A stretch of 64,000 nucleotides of DNA. It comes from JBGTSJ01 sp041940305. Lineage in GTDB: Bacteria; Planctomycetota; Planctomycetia; Planctomycetales; Planctomycetaceae. Both the position numbers and the translations under genes were made by a program. A model generated the notes under the pieces. It did no database searches and was not told the origin of the DNA. It saw nothing but the letters and a program-made list of their open reading frames with translations. Every line of letters begins with the position of its first letter. Position 1 is the stretch's first letter. Positions 1 through 10,084 of this stretch are shown here, in pieces. The stretch spans positions 62,001 to 126,000 of the forward strand of contig JBGTSJ010000001.1 of the NCBI GenBank assembly GCA_041940305.1, given 5' to 3'.

Positions 1-1371
<1,371 letters not shown>

Positions 1372-1416
1372 GGGTCGCCGTCAGGAATCGCCGATCGAAG
1401 GTTGTTCAAAGGGTCG

Positions 1417-1445
1417 ATTTTAGAGAGCGCCCGGAAGAGGGGCAA
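1417..1445 (-). promoter_or_regulatory. Candidate sigma70-type promoter of ffh
   Basis: On the minus strand, TTGCCC (1445-1440) and TAAAAT (1422-1417) are separated by 17 bases. They lie about 45 bases upstream of the ffh ATG. The elements are seen in the sequence; promoter activity is inferred. Confidence 0.5.
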
Positions 1446-1776
1446 TCACCGCGGAGCGGCCGAGGGACTGGGTACTGACTCTGGGTTGTCCTCGAAGCGG
1501 ACGGCCCTGAGTCGTGGGCACACTCCGTGTGCCGTCCGCAGGATTCGCGACAACGCTGAGCCCGCGTAGGGGCCACCTTGTGCGAACTGCAGAAATCCGC
1601 TCCTGCACCCGGGACTGGAGAATACAGTCGACGCGCGCCTCGGAGAACCACGCGGCCCGGACGCCGTCAGCATGGTGCCCGGGCCCGGCTGATGTCGCTC
1701 GGAAGTCTCCGTCGCTGGCTCACTGGGGTCAGTCGCCGGTTCGAAGTGGTGCGGGCGTATTGCAACGAGAAGGAGA

Positions 1777-1802
1777 TAGGCCCGGCGTGAACGCCGGGCC
1801 TA
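1777..1802 (-). terminator. Terminator-like hairpin downstream of the PDZ-domain gene
   Basis: TAGGCCCGGCG and CGCCGGGCCTA form a perfect 11-bp stem around a TGAA loop. It sits about 50 bases past the stop codon of the minus-strand PDZ gene. On that strand it is followed by a pyrimidine-rich but not pure T run, so intrinsic termination is likely but not certain. Confidence 0.55.
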
Positions 1803-1851
1803 GGACAGAACATTTAACAGCTAGCACTACGGATTGTCGACTGCACCCGGC

Positions 1852-2778
1852 TCACTGCGGGAAAGGTTCGCGCTCGATAGCGACGTCTTCGGCGGGCCGC
1901 AGCGATTCGATCTGCAGAGCCTCGAGCCGTGCGTTGGTTTCGATCAACTGCTGATGCAGCGCCCGCACCTCGGCCCGCAGCGCGGCCATTTCGGCGGCGA
2001 GACCGCCGTCACCATGCAGGTCGAGGTCGTCGTACAGTGCAAAGTCGTCGTCAAACCGGTAGCAGCTGCGGCGTTGACGCGCCTCCCACCCCGGAAGCAC
2101 GTGCGGTTCCTCATCGAACGCCAGCTCCCACGCCTGCGGCTCGACGATTACCAGTTGCTCGATCTCGCTGCGGCGGATGGTCAGGCTCACGTCGTCACCG
2201 GCGCCGTGCTGAGCGATCGCAGCGACGATCGGCGTGACGGAGCCGTATTTGATCCCGTCGACGGCCAGTAGCTGGTCGCCGGGCAGGATGCCGGCCGCAT
2301 CCGCCGGGCTCCCTTCGTAGACGCCAATCACCGTGACCGGATGGCTGCCGGCGATGCGGATGCCGATGCCGGCCGGCTGGCCGTACTTGGGACGCGGAAT
2401 GGTGTGCATTTCCAGCTCCGTCGTCGGAGCGAGGTAGACGAGGGATTCCTCCTGTCCGTCGCGGAGGATCAGGAACCGGGCCGGACGTCCTTCAAGTGTC
2501 GTCAGGTACGTCTCGACGTCGTCGGCCGTTGCGAACGGCCGGTCGTCGATGCTGACGACGATGTCGCCGGGCTGGAGGTTGGCGCCTGCGGCGAACGACT
2601 CCGGCGTGACTCGGCGGACCTGCAACCGGTCGGTGACGTCCGCGTCAAACTCGATCCCCGAGCCTGTCACAAACGGCTCGGGTGTGACATCATCGGAAAT
2701 GACATCCTGAGCGGGAAGTCGCAGGACCACGGACAGCAAACCAAGTGTCAGTAGCAGGGGGAGCACCAGTCGGTTCAT
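1852..2778 (-). CDS. Secreted double-PDZ-domain protein
   Basis: A 308-aa protein with an N-terminal signal peptide (MNRLVLPLLLTLGLLSVVLRLPAQD). Two PDZ-like modules follow: residues about 50-115 (VTPESFAAGANLQPGDIVVSIDD) and about 135-205 (VIGVYEGSPADAAGILPGDQLLAVDG). No trypsin-like protease domain is present, so this is not an HtrA enzyme but a PDZ-only scaffold of the kind common in planctomycetes. The C-terminal 50 residues (AAEMAALRAEVRALHQQLIETNARL) form a predicted coiled coil. GGAGG lies six bases before the ATG at 2778, which supports that start. It is likely periplasmic and may oligomerise through the coil; the partner is unknown. Confidence 0.8.
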   Translation of the reverse strand: MNRLVLPLLLTLGLLSVVLRLPAQDVISDDVTPEPFVTGSGIEFDADVTDRLQVRRVTPESFAAGANLQPGDIVVSIDDRPFATADDVETYLTTLEGRPARFLILRDGQEESLVYLAPTTELEMHTIPRPKYGQPAGIGIRIAGSHPVTVIGVYEGSPADAAGILPGDQLLAVDGIKYGSVTPIVAAIAQHGAGDDVSLTIRRSEIEQLVIVEPQAWELAFDEEPHVLPGWEARQRRSCYRFDDDFALYDDLDLHGDGGLAAEMAALRAEVRALHQQLIETNARLEALQIESLRPAEDVAIEREPFPQ

Positions 2779-2980
2779 CGAGACCTCCGTCGGAAAGCGG
2801 CCAGCGCGGGATCAGGGTCAACCTGAACCGGTGCATCACGCATTTCCGGTGCCATGCACGACCAACGGCCGGATTCCCGCGTTTCAAGGACGCGCCCGAG
2901 GGCGAGACTGTCTGCGGACGGACACCCGCAGGTCGGTTTCGGACCGACTCGGACGGTCGGCGACCATCTCGATGCAGGGG

Positions 2981-3433
2981 TCAGTCCTCCTGGGGAGGCG
3001 TCGCGGGGCTGGCGAAATCCGTTGCCGTGAGACTCGGCGCAGCGGCAGACGCCCAGTCTTCCATTCCTGCTGGTGCCGCCACAGCATCAGCAGCAGGCGT
3101 CGGCGGACGGAATGCGAACACGACCACCACGGCCGCCACGATTAGTGCGAAGCCGACGAGATAGTTCCAGCGGAGGGGCTCCTTCAGATATGTCGTTGCG
3201 AAGACGGCGAACACGATCAGCGTGATGACCTCCTGCATGATCTTCAACTGGGCGGCTTCGAACTGCCGATGTCCGATGCGATTCGCCGGCACCTGAAAGC
3301 AGTACTCCAGGAAGGCGATCAGCCAGCTCGCGACGATCGCGACGACGATCGGAGACTTCGCAAACTTCAAGTGTCCGTACCAGGCGAACGTCATGAAGAT
3401 GTTGGAGATTGTGAGCAGGATGATCGTGATCAT
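2981..3433 (-). CDS. DUF486 family small multi-span membrane protein (DMT superfamily)
   Basis: This 150-aa protein carries the hallmark residues of the DUF486 family: FMTFAWYGHLKF near residue 13, FLEYCFQVPANRIGH near residue 42 and AQLKIMQEVITLIVF near residue 61. About four hydrophobic segments span residues 1-110. The C-terminal 40 residues are polar and alanine/proline rich, beyond the usual family length of about 110, so they are a lineage-specific tail. DUF486 proteins are distantly related to drug/metabolite exporters, but no substrate is known. The gene stands alone between the PDZ gene and the hypothetical gene at 3511-4155. Confidence 0.85.
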   Translation of the reverse strand: MITIILLTISNIFMTFAWYGHLKFAKSPIVVAIVASWLIAFLEYCFQVPANRIGHRQFEAAQLKIMQEVITLIVFAVFATTYLKEPLRWNYLVGFALIVAAVVVVFAFRPPTPAADAVAAPAGMEDWASAAAPSLTATDFASPATPPQED

Positions 3434-3510
3434 GGCCGGGACATGGTGAGGGGACGGTTCCGCCGGGAGCCGCGCCGTTTCAGCAGCGGCCCGCTGACAA
3501 TCCGGAACGC

Positions 3511-4155
3511 TCAGCCGGGAGTCAAGATCACCGCGGCTGCCTGATGCAACTGCGTCAGAACCTCTGTAGCCGGCCTCTGTGAGGTCGGGCGAGCCTCTAT
3601 AGCCGGCCTCTCTGAGGCCGGGCGAGCGGGCAGAATCTCGACGATCCGGCCAATTCGAATGGGCTCACCGACCCCGTCGACAGGTCTCGTCAGAGGTTCA
3701 AGCAGACCGGCAAGCATCAGACGATCAGCAGCCCGGAGCGGCTCTCAGCGGGCTGGTTCATCAGCATCCGGTTCGGCGATCACGATGACCGGGACATCAT
3801 CCCCGGTCCGAAGCGTGCCCCCCAACAGGGCCGGCGACCCGCTGAACGGCGATCTCTGCACCGCGGCCAGAGCGGATCCGACGACGTCGCTGCCAGGCGT
3901 CATCCAGACCGGTTGATGCTGTAGCGAGACTCCAACAGCGCTGGTCCGAGCCCCGCTCAGTATCGCCGCTGTGTCGGCGTCACGGCGATCATGAGGACGG
4001 CTCACCAGGTGCATGGCCACCGGCGACGACCGGTCGCCGTTCCAGGCCGCGGCGAACAGGCCGGTGAACAGCAACAGGACGGCGATGCGTCCGGCGGCCT
4101 GGGCGGTGTCGGCGAGGGCGGGAGACGTCCGTGTTGTGACGGGGTCGTGTTGCAT
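3511..4155 (-). pseudogene. Hypothetical gene interrupted by an in-frame TGA
   Basis: From the ATG at 4155 a frame encodes 136 residues to a TGA at 3747-3745. It has one probable membrane segment (AGRIAVLLLFTGLFAAAW, residues 21-38). Beyond the TGA the same frame stays open for another 77 codons to about 3511 and reads as credible protein (MLAGLLEPLTRPVDGVGEPI then IRIGRIVEILPARP). A CGA-to-TGA change would explain the split. The distal part contains a 33-bp tandem repeat that translates as two 11-residue units (ASERPAIEARP and TSQRPATE-type). I recognise no family. It may be a decayed gene, or the upstream part alone may be a real 136-aa protein; coding status is uncertain. Confidence 0.4.
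3561..3626. repeat. Two tandem 33-bp repeats
   Basis: Two adjacent copies (3561-3593 and 3594-3626) start CCTCT(G/A)TAGCCGGCCTCT and end GGGCGAG, differing at only a few positions. Each unit contains the self-complementary core GGCCTCTSTGAGGYC. The length of 33 keeps the minus-strand frame open. Confidence 0.85.
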
Positions 4156-4289
4156 GCTCTCGGTGCAGCTGAAGTCGGGGCGCGCAGGGGCTCAGTCGGT
4201 CTATCGTCCGCCCCCCTCCGCACGCTTCCGGGAATGTGGGCAAGGTTGACCGGCTGCCCGGAGTTTGCGGCGCACCCATGTGCGATCCG

Positions 4290-5291
4290 TCACAATCGGA
4301 ATCGCTCCAGCGCCGCAGGCAGGGAATCCGGCGGAGCAAGCAGGATCGACCGCGCAATGGCTCGCACGTAGTCCTGGTGTTCGCGGCCCAGATAGTCCAC
4401 GGTGCTCTTGCCGTCCACGCGGGCCAGCATGCACCCGGCCCAATGCAGGACGCACCTAGCCTCCAGTTCCTCCGTCCCGACCTGCTTACGTACCTGATTC
4501 GAGTAGGCCCCCCACCAGCGGCTGCAGAAGTCGAACAGCGGACTCTCGCGCCCCTCCCGCAGCGCCTTCAGTGCGAGATGGCTCAGAAAAAATCCGACGT
4601 CGAACGCAGGGTCTCCGAAGTGCCCCGTCTCGAAATCGACCAGCGACACGCCGCGGGACGTGAGCAGGATGTTCTTGGGGCTGAAGTCCCCCAGCACAAG
4701 ACAGCAGGGATGGTCCGCAGCACATCCCACCAGCCAGCGAACCGGCTCCTGCAGGTCGGGATGCCGTCGCAGCAGGTAACGATAGAACGGATCCAGACGC
4801 AGTTCGTCGAACGCCTGCGTGTCCCCCACCCGCTCTCGAACCGGCCGGCTGTCCCAGGTCGCCAGGTGCACGCGCGCGAGATACCCGGCCAACGGCTCCG
4901 CCAGCGCCGAATTCACTTCACCATCGAGCAGCGCCTGTTTCCAGACCACGTGCCCGCGTTCGATCGCCTCCATCCCAAACAGGTAGTTGTCCCGGTCCTC
5001 GAACAGCACCCGCGGCACGACCCCCTCCGGCAGCAGCGGCTGGATGATCTGCAGCACATCCACCTCCCGCCAGATGCGGTCCAGCCGGCTGCGCCACTCG
5101 GCCTGCGTCCGCAACTGCTCGCGCGATTGTTTGACGACGAACTCCGGTCCCGCTCCTTCCGCCGGAGTAATCCGCAGCACGATGTTCGAAACGCCCCAGG
5201 CCAGTGGCGTGACTTGGGCGCGCACATCCGCCGCCAGTGCGCCGGTCTCCCGCAGATACGACAGCGCGTTGTCGGCCGTTACCTCAAGCAC
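4290..5291 (-). CDS. Aminoglycoside phosphotransferase/choline-kinase-fold protein
   Basis: A 333-aa protein of the APH/ChoK small-molecule kinase fold. The N-lobe has GVSNIVLRI (glycine loop region) and FVVKQSREQLRTQAEW with the ATP-contacting lysine. The C-lobe carries the catalytic LVLGDFSPKNILL, equivalent to the HGDxxxxN Brenner motif but with LGDF in place of the usual HGD, and VSLVDFETGHFGDPAFDVGF with the metal-binding aspartate. The GTG at 5291 is chosen because GAGGGAGG ends five bases before it; longer upstream frames lack an RBS. The substrate cannot be read from sequence; antibiotic resistance should not be assumed, since most family members act on sugars or amino alcohols. The divergent neighbour is an ABC permease. 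Confidence 0.85.
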   Translation of the reverse strand: MLEVTADNALSYLRETGALAADVRAQVTPLAWGVSNIVLRITPAEGAGPEFVVKQSREQLRTQAEWRSRLDRIWREVDVLQIIQPLLPEGVVPRVLFEDRDNYLFGMEAIERGHVVWKQALLDGEVNSALAEPLAGYLARVHLATWDSRPVRERVGDTQAFDELRLDPFYRYLLRRHPDLQEPVRWLVGCAADHPCCLVLGDFSPKNILLTSRGVSLVDFETGHFGDPAFDVGFFLSHLALKALREGRESPLFDFCSRWWGAYSNQVRKQVGTEELEARCVLHWAGCMLARVDGKSTVDYLGREHQDYVRAIARSILLAPPDSLPAALERFRL

Positions 5292-5461
5292 GCACACCTC
5301 CCTCTGCCGCCGCTGACCGGCTGGGCGCAACCCCCTCGGATTGGATAGCCCTCCCGAGGACGTCACACCATCATCATCGCTGTCTGGTCTTCCACCGACC
5401 AACTCAGCCGCAGGATCTCCGCTTCCTCACGTTCCCGCTCCCGCTACGGTACGATGCGCCC

Positions 5462-7090
5462 ATGTGGTCCCGGACCTTCGCCCTGTTCCTCCGCTCGCTG
5501 CGGGTCGACGCCCGGCTGCTGCAGTCCCACCTCATGCGGCTGGGGCTGCTGTCGTTCGTCATCGTCAACCTGCTCTGGTCGCAGCTCATCTCGGTGGCGA
5601 TGGGGGCGCCGGGCCTGTACTTCTTTCAGTTTATCACGTGGGTCAACTTTCTGTTCGCAACGTTCACCGGGTTCCTGCTGTTCTCCACCGCCATTACGGA
5701 GGAGAAAGAGGAGCAGACGCTCGGCCTCCTGCAGATGGCGAACGTCAGCCGCCTGTCGCTGCTGGTCGGCAAGCTGGCGCCCCGACTGCTGGCCGCCCTG
5801 CTGATCCTCGCCGTGCAGTTCCCCTTCACGCTGCTCGCCATCACGCTCGGCGGCGTCTCGTGGCATCAGGTCTTCGCCGCATTCTGGACGCTTTTCGCCC
5901 ATGTGGTGCTGATGGGCATGCTCGGTTTGTTCAGCTCAGTCGTCTGCCGCCGCTCCGGCACGGCCGTCGTCCTCACCATCTCGCTCGTCCTGCTGGCCGT
6001 GCTGCTCCCTCTGTTCTCGTACATCTACTTTTCACAGATCCCGGCCCCCGTGTACGAATCCGCATGGGCGCAGCTTGCTCATGAGTGGGGAGCGGTGGCC
6101 AGTGCGCGGCTGATTGAGAACACGGCGGGCTGGCGGCTGATGGAGATCCTGCGGACCGGGTTCGACGAGCCGGCCTTCGGGTCGCAGGTCTGGAGCAATC
6201 TCGCGGCAGGGGTCGTACTGCTGGGACTCTCCTGGGCGACGTTCGATCTCTTCAACCGCAACGTGGACGCCGCGTCGGTTCAGTCGCGGCGCGTGCTCTC
6301 GCTGCTGACTGGCCGTCGCCGCAACCGGTCGCGGCGGGCCTGGGCGTTTCCGATCGTCTGGCGCGAGTTCGTGTACGGCGCGGGAGGTTACACGGCCTGG
6401 ATCGCGAAAATGCTCGTCTACGGCCCGACCGCGTTGCTGATCCTGCTGGCTGTGGAGGACTGGCGTCTCGGCCGCGTCGACGTCGACGACTTCGGGACGC
6501 TGGTCATGGGACTGATGCTGTATCTCGCGATCCCGATTGAGTCGGTCTGGCTGGCGGCGCGGACGTTCCGCAGCGAGATCAAGGAAAAGACGTGGACCGC
6601 GCTGACGTCGCTGCCCCTGTCGTTGCCGGAGATCGCGTATCCCAAGGTCGCCGGCTGTGCCCTGGCGCTGGCGCCGGCTCTGTTCTACCTCGTGCTCGGC
6701 GGCATGCTCGACCTGCAGACAATTCTCGACTTCGCGGACGACGTGCTCGATGAACCGACCGCCATCGTGGCCATTGCAAACGTGATTGCGCACTTCATTC
6801 TAGTGCTGCATCTCGCGGCCTTGTATTCGATTTTGTCGAACACCTGGATCGGCCTGCTGCTGACCGCGCTGACATGGGCCATCGGTACATGGGCCATGTA
6901 CCTGTGCCTCATGCTGCCCATGATCCTCATGTCAATGGGGGGCGGTCCGTTCGGTCCCGGCGGCGGCATCGATCCGGAAGACTACATCACGGTGGCATAC
7001 GGTCTGGCCGCCATTCTGCTGCTCGGCCTCTCGGCGCTGCTGCACTGGTCGATCGGCTCCCGCCTCAAGGCCGCCGCCGCCAACAGCTGA
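5462..7090 (+). CDS. ABC-2 type transporter permease
   Basis: A 542-aa polytopic membrane protein with about twelve hydrophobic segments. It has the ABC-2 permease signature twice: EEKEEQTLGLLQMANVSR near residue 81 and SEIKEKTWTALTSLPLS near residue 365, suggesting two related halves. This is the coupling-helix region that usually follows the ATP-driven export permeases for lipids, polysaccharides or drugs. The ATG at 5462 begins MWSRTFALFLRSLRVDARLL, typical for the family. The next gene is an ATPase, but of the amino-acid importer type, so the cognate ATPase may be elsewhere. A glycine-rich loop (MSMGGGPFGPGGGIDPED) lies before the last membrane segment. Confidence 0.82.
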   Translation: MWSRTFALFLRSLRVDARLLQSHLMRLGLLSFVIVNLLWSQLISVAMGAPGLYFFQFITWVNFLFATFTGFLLFSTAITEEKEEQTLGLLQMANVSRLSLLVGKLAPRLLAALLILAVQFPFTLLAITLGGVSWHQVFAAFWTLFAHVVLMGMLGLFSSVVCRRSGTAVVLTISLVLLAVLLPLFSYIYFSQIPAPVYESAWAQLAHEWGAVASARLIENTAGWRLMEILRTGFDEPAFGSQVWSNLAAGVVLLGLSWATFDLFNRNVDAASVQSRRVLSLLTGRRRNRSRRAWAFPIVWREFVYGAGGYTAWIAKMLVYGPTALLILLAVEDWRLGRVDVDDFGTLVMGLMLYLAIPIESVWLAARTFRSEIKEKTWTALTSLPLSLPEIAYPKVAGCALALAPALFYLVLGGMLDLQTILDFADDVLDEPTAIVAIANVIAHFILVLHLAALYSILSNTWIGLLLTALTWAIGTWAMYLCLMLPMILMSMGGGPFGPGGGIDPEDYITVAYGLAAILLLGLSALLHWSIGSRLKAAAANS

Positions 7091-7123
7091 ACAGCCAACC
7101 GCTCTTCGACTGCCACTCCTGCG

Positions 7124-7867
7124 ATGATCACCCTGACCAACATCCACAAGCGGTTCGGCCGGACGGAAGTGCTCCGGGGGATCTCGCTCGCCGTGCGGAA
7201 GGGAGAAGTCTGCGTCCTGCTCGGGCCGTCCGGGGGCGGCAAGAGCACGCTGCTGCGGACAATCAACGGCCTGGAGACGTTCGACGAAGGACGGATCGAT
7301 GTCGATGACATCGTCCTCCAGCCGCAGGACGGGCCTGCCCGCAACGCGGCGCTGGCCCGCATTCGCCGTCGCGTCGGCATGGTATTTCAGCAGTTCAATC
7401 TTTTCCCCCATCGAACGGCGCTGGAGAACGTCGTCGAAGCGCCGATTTTCTCACTGGGGCGGCCGCGCGACGAGGCCCTGTCCGAGGGCCGCGCGCTGCT
7501 GGACCGGGTGGGACTCGCCGACAAGTGCGAAGCCATGCCCGGCTCGCTCTCCGGCGGACAGCAGCAACGGGTCGCCATGGCGCGCGCGCTCGCCATGCGG
7601 CCGGAGGCGATTCTGTTCGACGAGCCCACCAGCGCCCTCGACCCCCGGATGACAGCCGAAGTCACCAGCGTGATGGCCGACCTGGCCCGCGATGGTCAGA
7701 CGATGATCGTCGTGACCCACGCGATGGGCTTCGCCCGCTCCGTCGCCCATACCGTACACGTGCTGCACGAAGGACAGGTCGCCGAGTCGGGCCCGCCGGA
7801 GCAGGTCTTCGACGCGCCGCGAGAGGAAGTGACGCGGCAGTTTCTCGCGCAGGCGAAGTCCGCGTAG
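7124..7867 (+). CDS. Polar amino acid type ABC transporter ATP-binding protein (GlnQ-like)
   Basis: A complete 247-aa ABC ATPase with Walker A GPSGGGKST (residues 34-42), the Q loop in MVFQQFNLFPHRTALENV, the signature LSGGQQQRVAMARA (about 142-155), Walker B ILFDEPTSALDP and the switch histidine in VVTHAMGFA. The FQQFNLFPH Q loop and the length are those of the PAAT (glutamine/arginine/histidine) importer ATPases. No matching permease or periplasmic binding protein is adjacent; upstream is an ABC-2 permease and downstream a PEP-hydrolase-family protein. The 33-bp gap to the permease suggests co-transcription. It may be an orphan importer ATPase or may serve a distant operon. Confidence 0.9.
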   Translation: MITLTNIHKRFGRTEVLRGISLAVRKGEVCVLLGPSGGGKSTLLRTINGLETFDEGRIDVDDIVLQPQDGPARNAALARIRRRVGMVFQQFNLFPHRTALENVVEAPIFSLGRPRDEALSEGRALLDRVGLADKCEAMPGSLSGGQQQRVAMARALAMRPEAILFDEPTSALDPRMTAEVTSVMADLARDGQTMIVVTHAMGFARSVAHTVHVLHEGQVAESGPPEQVFDAPREEVTRQFLAQAKSA

Positions 7868-7938
7868 GCACACGCCCGGAAACCGGGTTTCTCATCACGC
7901 TCGCGACACTCAGCCGCTCCACACGATCAACGCGATCC

Positions 7939-8778
7939 ATGCCGAACCAATCCCGCTCCGACATCCTCACTCGTCTTCGCGCCAAGGTGGCGGCCGGTCA
8001 GCCGATTATTGGCGGCGGGGCCGGCACCGGCATCAGCGCCAAGTTCGAGGAGGCCGGCGGCATCGACCTGATCGTGATCTACAACTCCGGCCGCTTCCGC
8101 ATGGCCGGACGCGGGTCGCTGGCCGGCATGATGCCCTACGGCGACGCCAACGGCATCGTCATGGAGATGGCCCGGGAGGTGCTGCCGGTTGTCGAACGCA
8201 CACCCGTCCTCGCCGGCGTCTGCGGCACGGACCCCTTCCGCAGCATGAGCCGCTTCCTCCGTGAGGTACAGCAGGCGGGGTTCGCCGGCGTCCAGAACTT
8301 CCCCACCGTCGGCCTCATCGACGGTTCGTTCCGCCAGAACCTGGAAGAGACCGGCATGGGTTACGGCCCCGAGGTGGACATGATCCGCCAGGCCGCCGAA
8401 CTCGGCCTGCTCACCACTCCGTATGCCTTCAATCCCGATGAAGCCGCCGCCATGGCGAAAGCCGGCTGCGACATCCTCATCCCGCACATGGGACTCACCA
8501 CGAAAGGCGCGATCGGCGCCAGCACCGCCGTCACGCTGGAAGAGGCCGCCCGCCGCTGCCAGGACATGCACGACGCGGCGAAACGCATCAAGCCGGATGT
8601 CCTCGTCCTCTGCCACGGCGGCCCCATCGCCGAGCCCGCGGATGCCCAGTACATCCTCGACCACACTGAGGGAATCGTCGGCTTCTACGGCGCCAGCAGC
8701 ATGGAACGGCTGCCGGTCGAGACCGCGCTGACCGAGCGCACGCTCGAGTTCACGCGACTGGTGCTCAGTCCAAAGTAG
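7939..8778 (+). CDS. Phosphoenolpyruvate hydrolase family TIM-barrel protein
   Basis: A 279-aa protein matching the PEP_hydrolase/TIM-barrel signal-transduction family. It has IIGGGAGTGISAKFEEAGGI near the N-terminus, DLIVIYNSGRFRMAGRGSLA, VLAGVCGTDPF, GFAGVQNFPTVGLIDG and a C-terminal VLCHGGPIAEPADAQYIL. The family includes the domain fused to some Fis-type regulators and stand-alone enzymes; the true substrate is poorly known. The ATG at 7939 lies 71 bases after the ABC ATPase stop, so it may belong to the same transcript. The stop codon overlaps the left end of a dispersed GTAGCC repeat. Confidence 0.85.
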   Translation: MPNQSRSDILTRLRAKVAAGQPIIGGGAGTGISAKFEEAGGIDLIVIYNSGRFRMAGRGSLAGMMPYGDANGIVMEMAREVLPVVERTPVLAGVCGTDPFRSMSRFLREVQQAGFAGVQNFPTVGLIDGSFRQNLEETGMGYGPEVDMIRQAAELGLLTTPYAFNPDEAAAMAKAGCDILIPHMGLTTKGAIGASTAVTLEEAARRCQDMHDAAKRIKPDVLVLCHGGPIAEPADAQYILDHTEGIVGFYGASSMERLPVETALTERTLEFTRLVLSPK

Positions 8779-8926
8779 CCGCGTGACTCCGTGAGGCGGA
8801 AGCGACGTGGATGTTGAATTGCATGTCTCACGTCATCTCGGCCGGAATGGAATCAAACACCGCACCAGATCGTCGAGCATTCCCTCGCTTGTGCGCTCTG
8901 TCCGGGTCACGGAGTGCCCCGGCTAC
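8775..8926. repeat. GTAGC-ended intergenic inverted repeat, copy 1
   Basis: It begins GTAGCCGCGTGACTCCGTGA and ends GTCACGGAGTGCCCCGGCTAC, so the ends are imperfect inverted repeats. A shorter relative lies at 50031-50118. It fills the space between two convergent genes and could act as a terminator or a REP-like element. Confidence 0.7.
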
Positions 8927-8951
8927 TGTGGCGCGGCTCATTCATTTCGCC

Positions 8952-9959
8952 TTACCGCGCGAACAGCTGAGGGAGGCTCATGACCGATCGGAACATTCGC
9001 GGCGTGACGTGCGATTCCACTGCCGCCCGTTGCAGATCATACGGCTCGGCATGTCCCGGCCGGTTCCATCCGCCGTAATAGGAGAAGGCGAACTCGTAAC
9101 CGGTGTCCTGCAGGAGGCTCCGCGTCGTTTCATTGAATGAGTCACGCTGTCCCACCGGGTAGCTGAAGGCCGTCACAGGCCGCCCCAGTTCGGCTTCGAT
9201 TCGCCGCTTGCATTCCGTGATTTCGTACAACTGCTCATCTTCGCTCAGCCGCGACAGCACCGGGTGCGAGACGGTGTGGCCGCCGAACTGCATGCCGGCC
9301 GCGTGCATCTCGCGGACCTGGTCCCATGTCATCCACAGAGCGGCGGCGGCGGTGCGGGGACAGCGTCCTGTGCCGCAGGCGTCCGCCAAAGATTCCAGAA
9401 AGGCCGGCGACTTTCGTCCGGGCAGGGACTTGTACGTCCTGAGCAGTCGGTCGAGCGTCGCTCCCCGGGCGTCGCGGTCCAGGGGGAGTCGTTCATCCAG
9501 CCAGCCGTCGAGAGCAATGCTGCGCCGCGTGCTGCACTGCACCATCCAGCTGATTTCGTCCCACCACGCAACGCCCCCGTCATCGAGGAAACCGGTTGCG
9601 AGGAACCAGACGGCCGTGGCGCCGTAGGCCCGCAGGATGGGGAAAGCCGCCTCATAGTTGTCCGCGTAGCCGTCGTCGAACGTGATCATCACGAACCGCC
9701 CGCGACGGTTGCGGAGCACCTCCGGCAGGTCGCGGACGCCCACAACGTCGAAGTGTCGCGTCAGGTAGCGCACCTGGTCGGCGAACTGGTCCTCGGACGC
9801 ACTGAACAGCCCGGGATCGAAGCACGTCCCGCCGGGCGCACCGATGCGGTGATAGTTGAGCACCAGCAGGCCCCGCCAGACCGCAGTCCGGGTCAGCAGC
9901 CCGTTGGCCCCGCTCCCCTGCAGCAGTGCGGCCAGCAGTTCTCGTTTATTCACGGCCAT
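8952..9959 (-). CDS. Polysaccharide deacetylase family protein (carbohydrate esterase 4 fold)
   Basis: A 335-aa protein with the NodB-type motifs: MITFDDGYAD (catalytic and metal aspartates near residues 95-96) and GGHTVSHPVLSRLS (metal histidines near 228 and 232), plus SYPVG as motif 3. The architecture (N-terminal LLVLNYHRIG, a long insertion carrying AWWDEISWMV, then MTWDQVREMHAAGM) is that of deacetylases found in exopolysaccharide loci. I chose the ATG at 9959 (MAVNKRELLAALLQG) because the 58 codons upstream read as non-family sequence; ATG 9983 is an alternative. No classical signal peptide is evident. It probably removes N- or O-acetyl groups from a polysaccharide. Confidence 0.85.
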   Translation of the reverse strand: MAVNKRELLAALLQGSGANGLLTRTAVWRGLLVLNYHRIGAPGGTCFDPGLFSASEDQFADQVRYLTRHFDVVGVRDLPEVLRNRRGRFVMITFDDGYADNYEAAFPILRAYGATAVWFLATGFLDDGGVAWWDEISWMVQCSTRRSIALDGWLDERLPLDRDARGATLDRLLRTYKSLPGRKSPAFLESLADACGTGRCPRTAAAALWMTWDQVREMHAAGMQFGGHTVSHPVLSRLSEDEQLYEITECKRRIEAELGRPVTAFSYPVGQRDSFNETTRSLLQDTGYEFAFSYYGGWNRPGHAEPYDLQRAAVESHVTPRMFRSVMSLPQLFAR

Positions 9960-10084
9960 GGCATCGTCCCGTAGTAAAGTCATAGTCCCCGGCTGAGCGA
10001 ACGGTCGCCATTCTTGGTCGGCGATCCATCTTTCCGCTCCTTTCGCATTCCCGTAAAATCGCCGGTGCAACCACTCGCGCACGA

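Larger units (their letters stand above)
1372..1851. other. Gene-poor 480-bp stretch between ffh and the PDZ gene
   Basis: No convincing coding region is visible here; the short open frames lack RBSs and recognisable domains. The stretch holds the candidate ffh promoter at its left end, a short hairpin near 1518-1534 (GCACAC, TCC, GTGTGC) and a strong terminator-like hairpin at 1777-1802. The middle (about 1540-1770) shows nothing I can name. Confidence 0.5.

Noticed and set aside
3561..3626. Possible CRISPR-like array
   Set aside because: Only two units directly joined with no spacers, and no cas genes anywhere in the window.
3745..3747. TGA as a selenocysteine codon
   Set aside because: No selenocysteine-type stem loop or selenoprotein family features are visible; a nonsense mutation is simpler.
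4290..5291. Antibiotic resistance gene (aminoglycoside phosphotransferase)
   Set aside because: The fold is shared by many metabolic kinases, the catalytic motif is LGDF rather than HGD, and no resistance context exists.
4236..5348. 370-codon plus-strand frame opposite the phosphotransferase-fold gene
   Set aside because: The minus strand carries the kinase motifs and a good RBS; the plus-strand product is arginine/glutamine-rich antisense sequence.
7124..8778. A complete amino-acid ABC importer operon
   Set aside because: Only the ATPase is present; there is no matching permease or substrate-binding protein.
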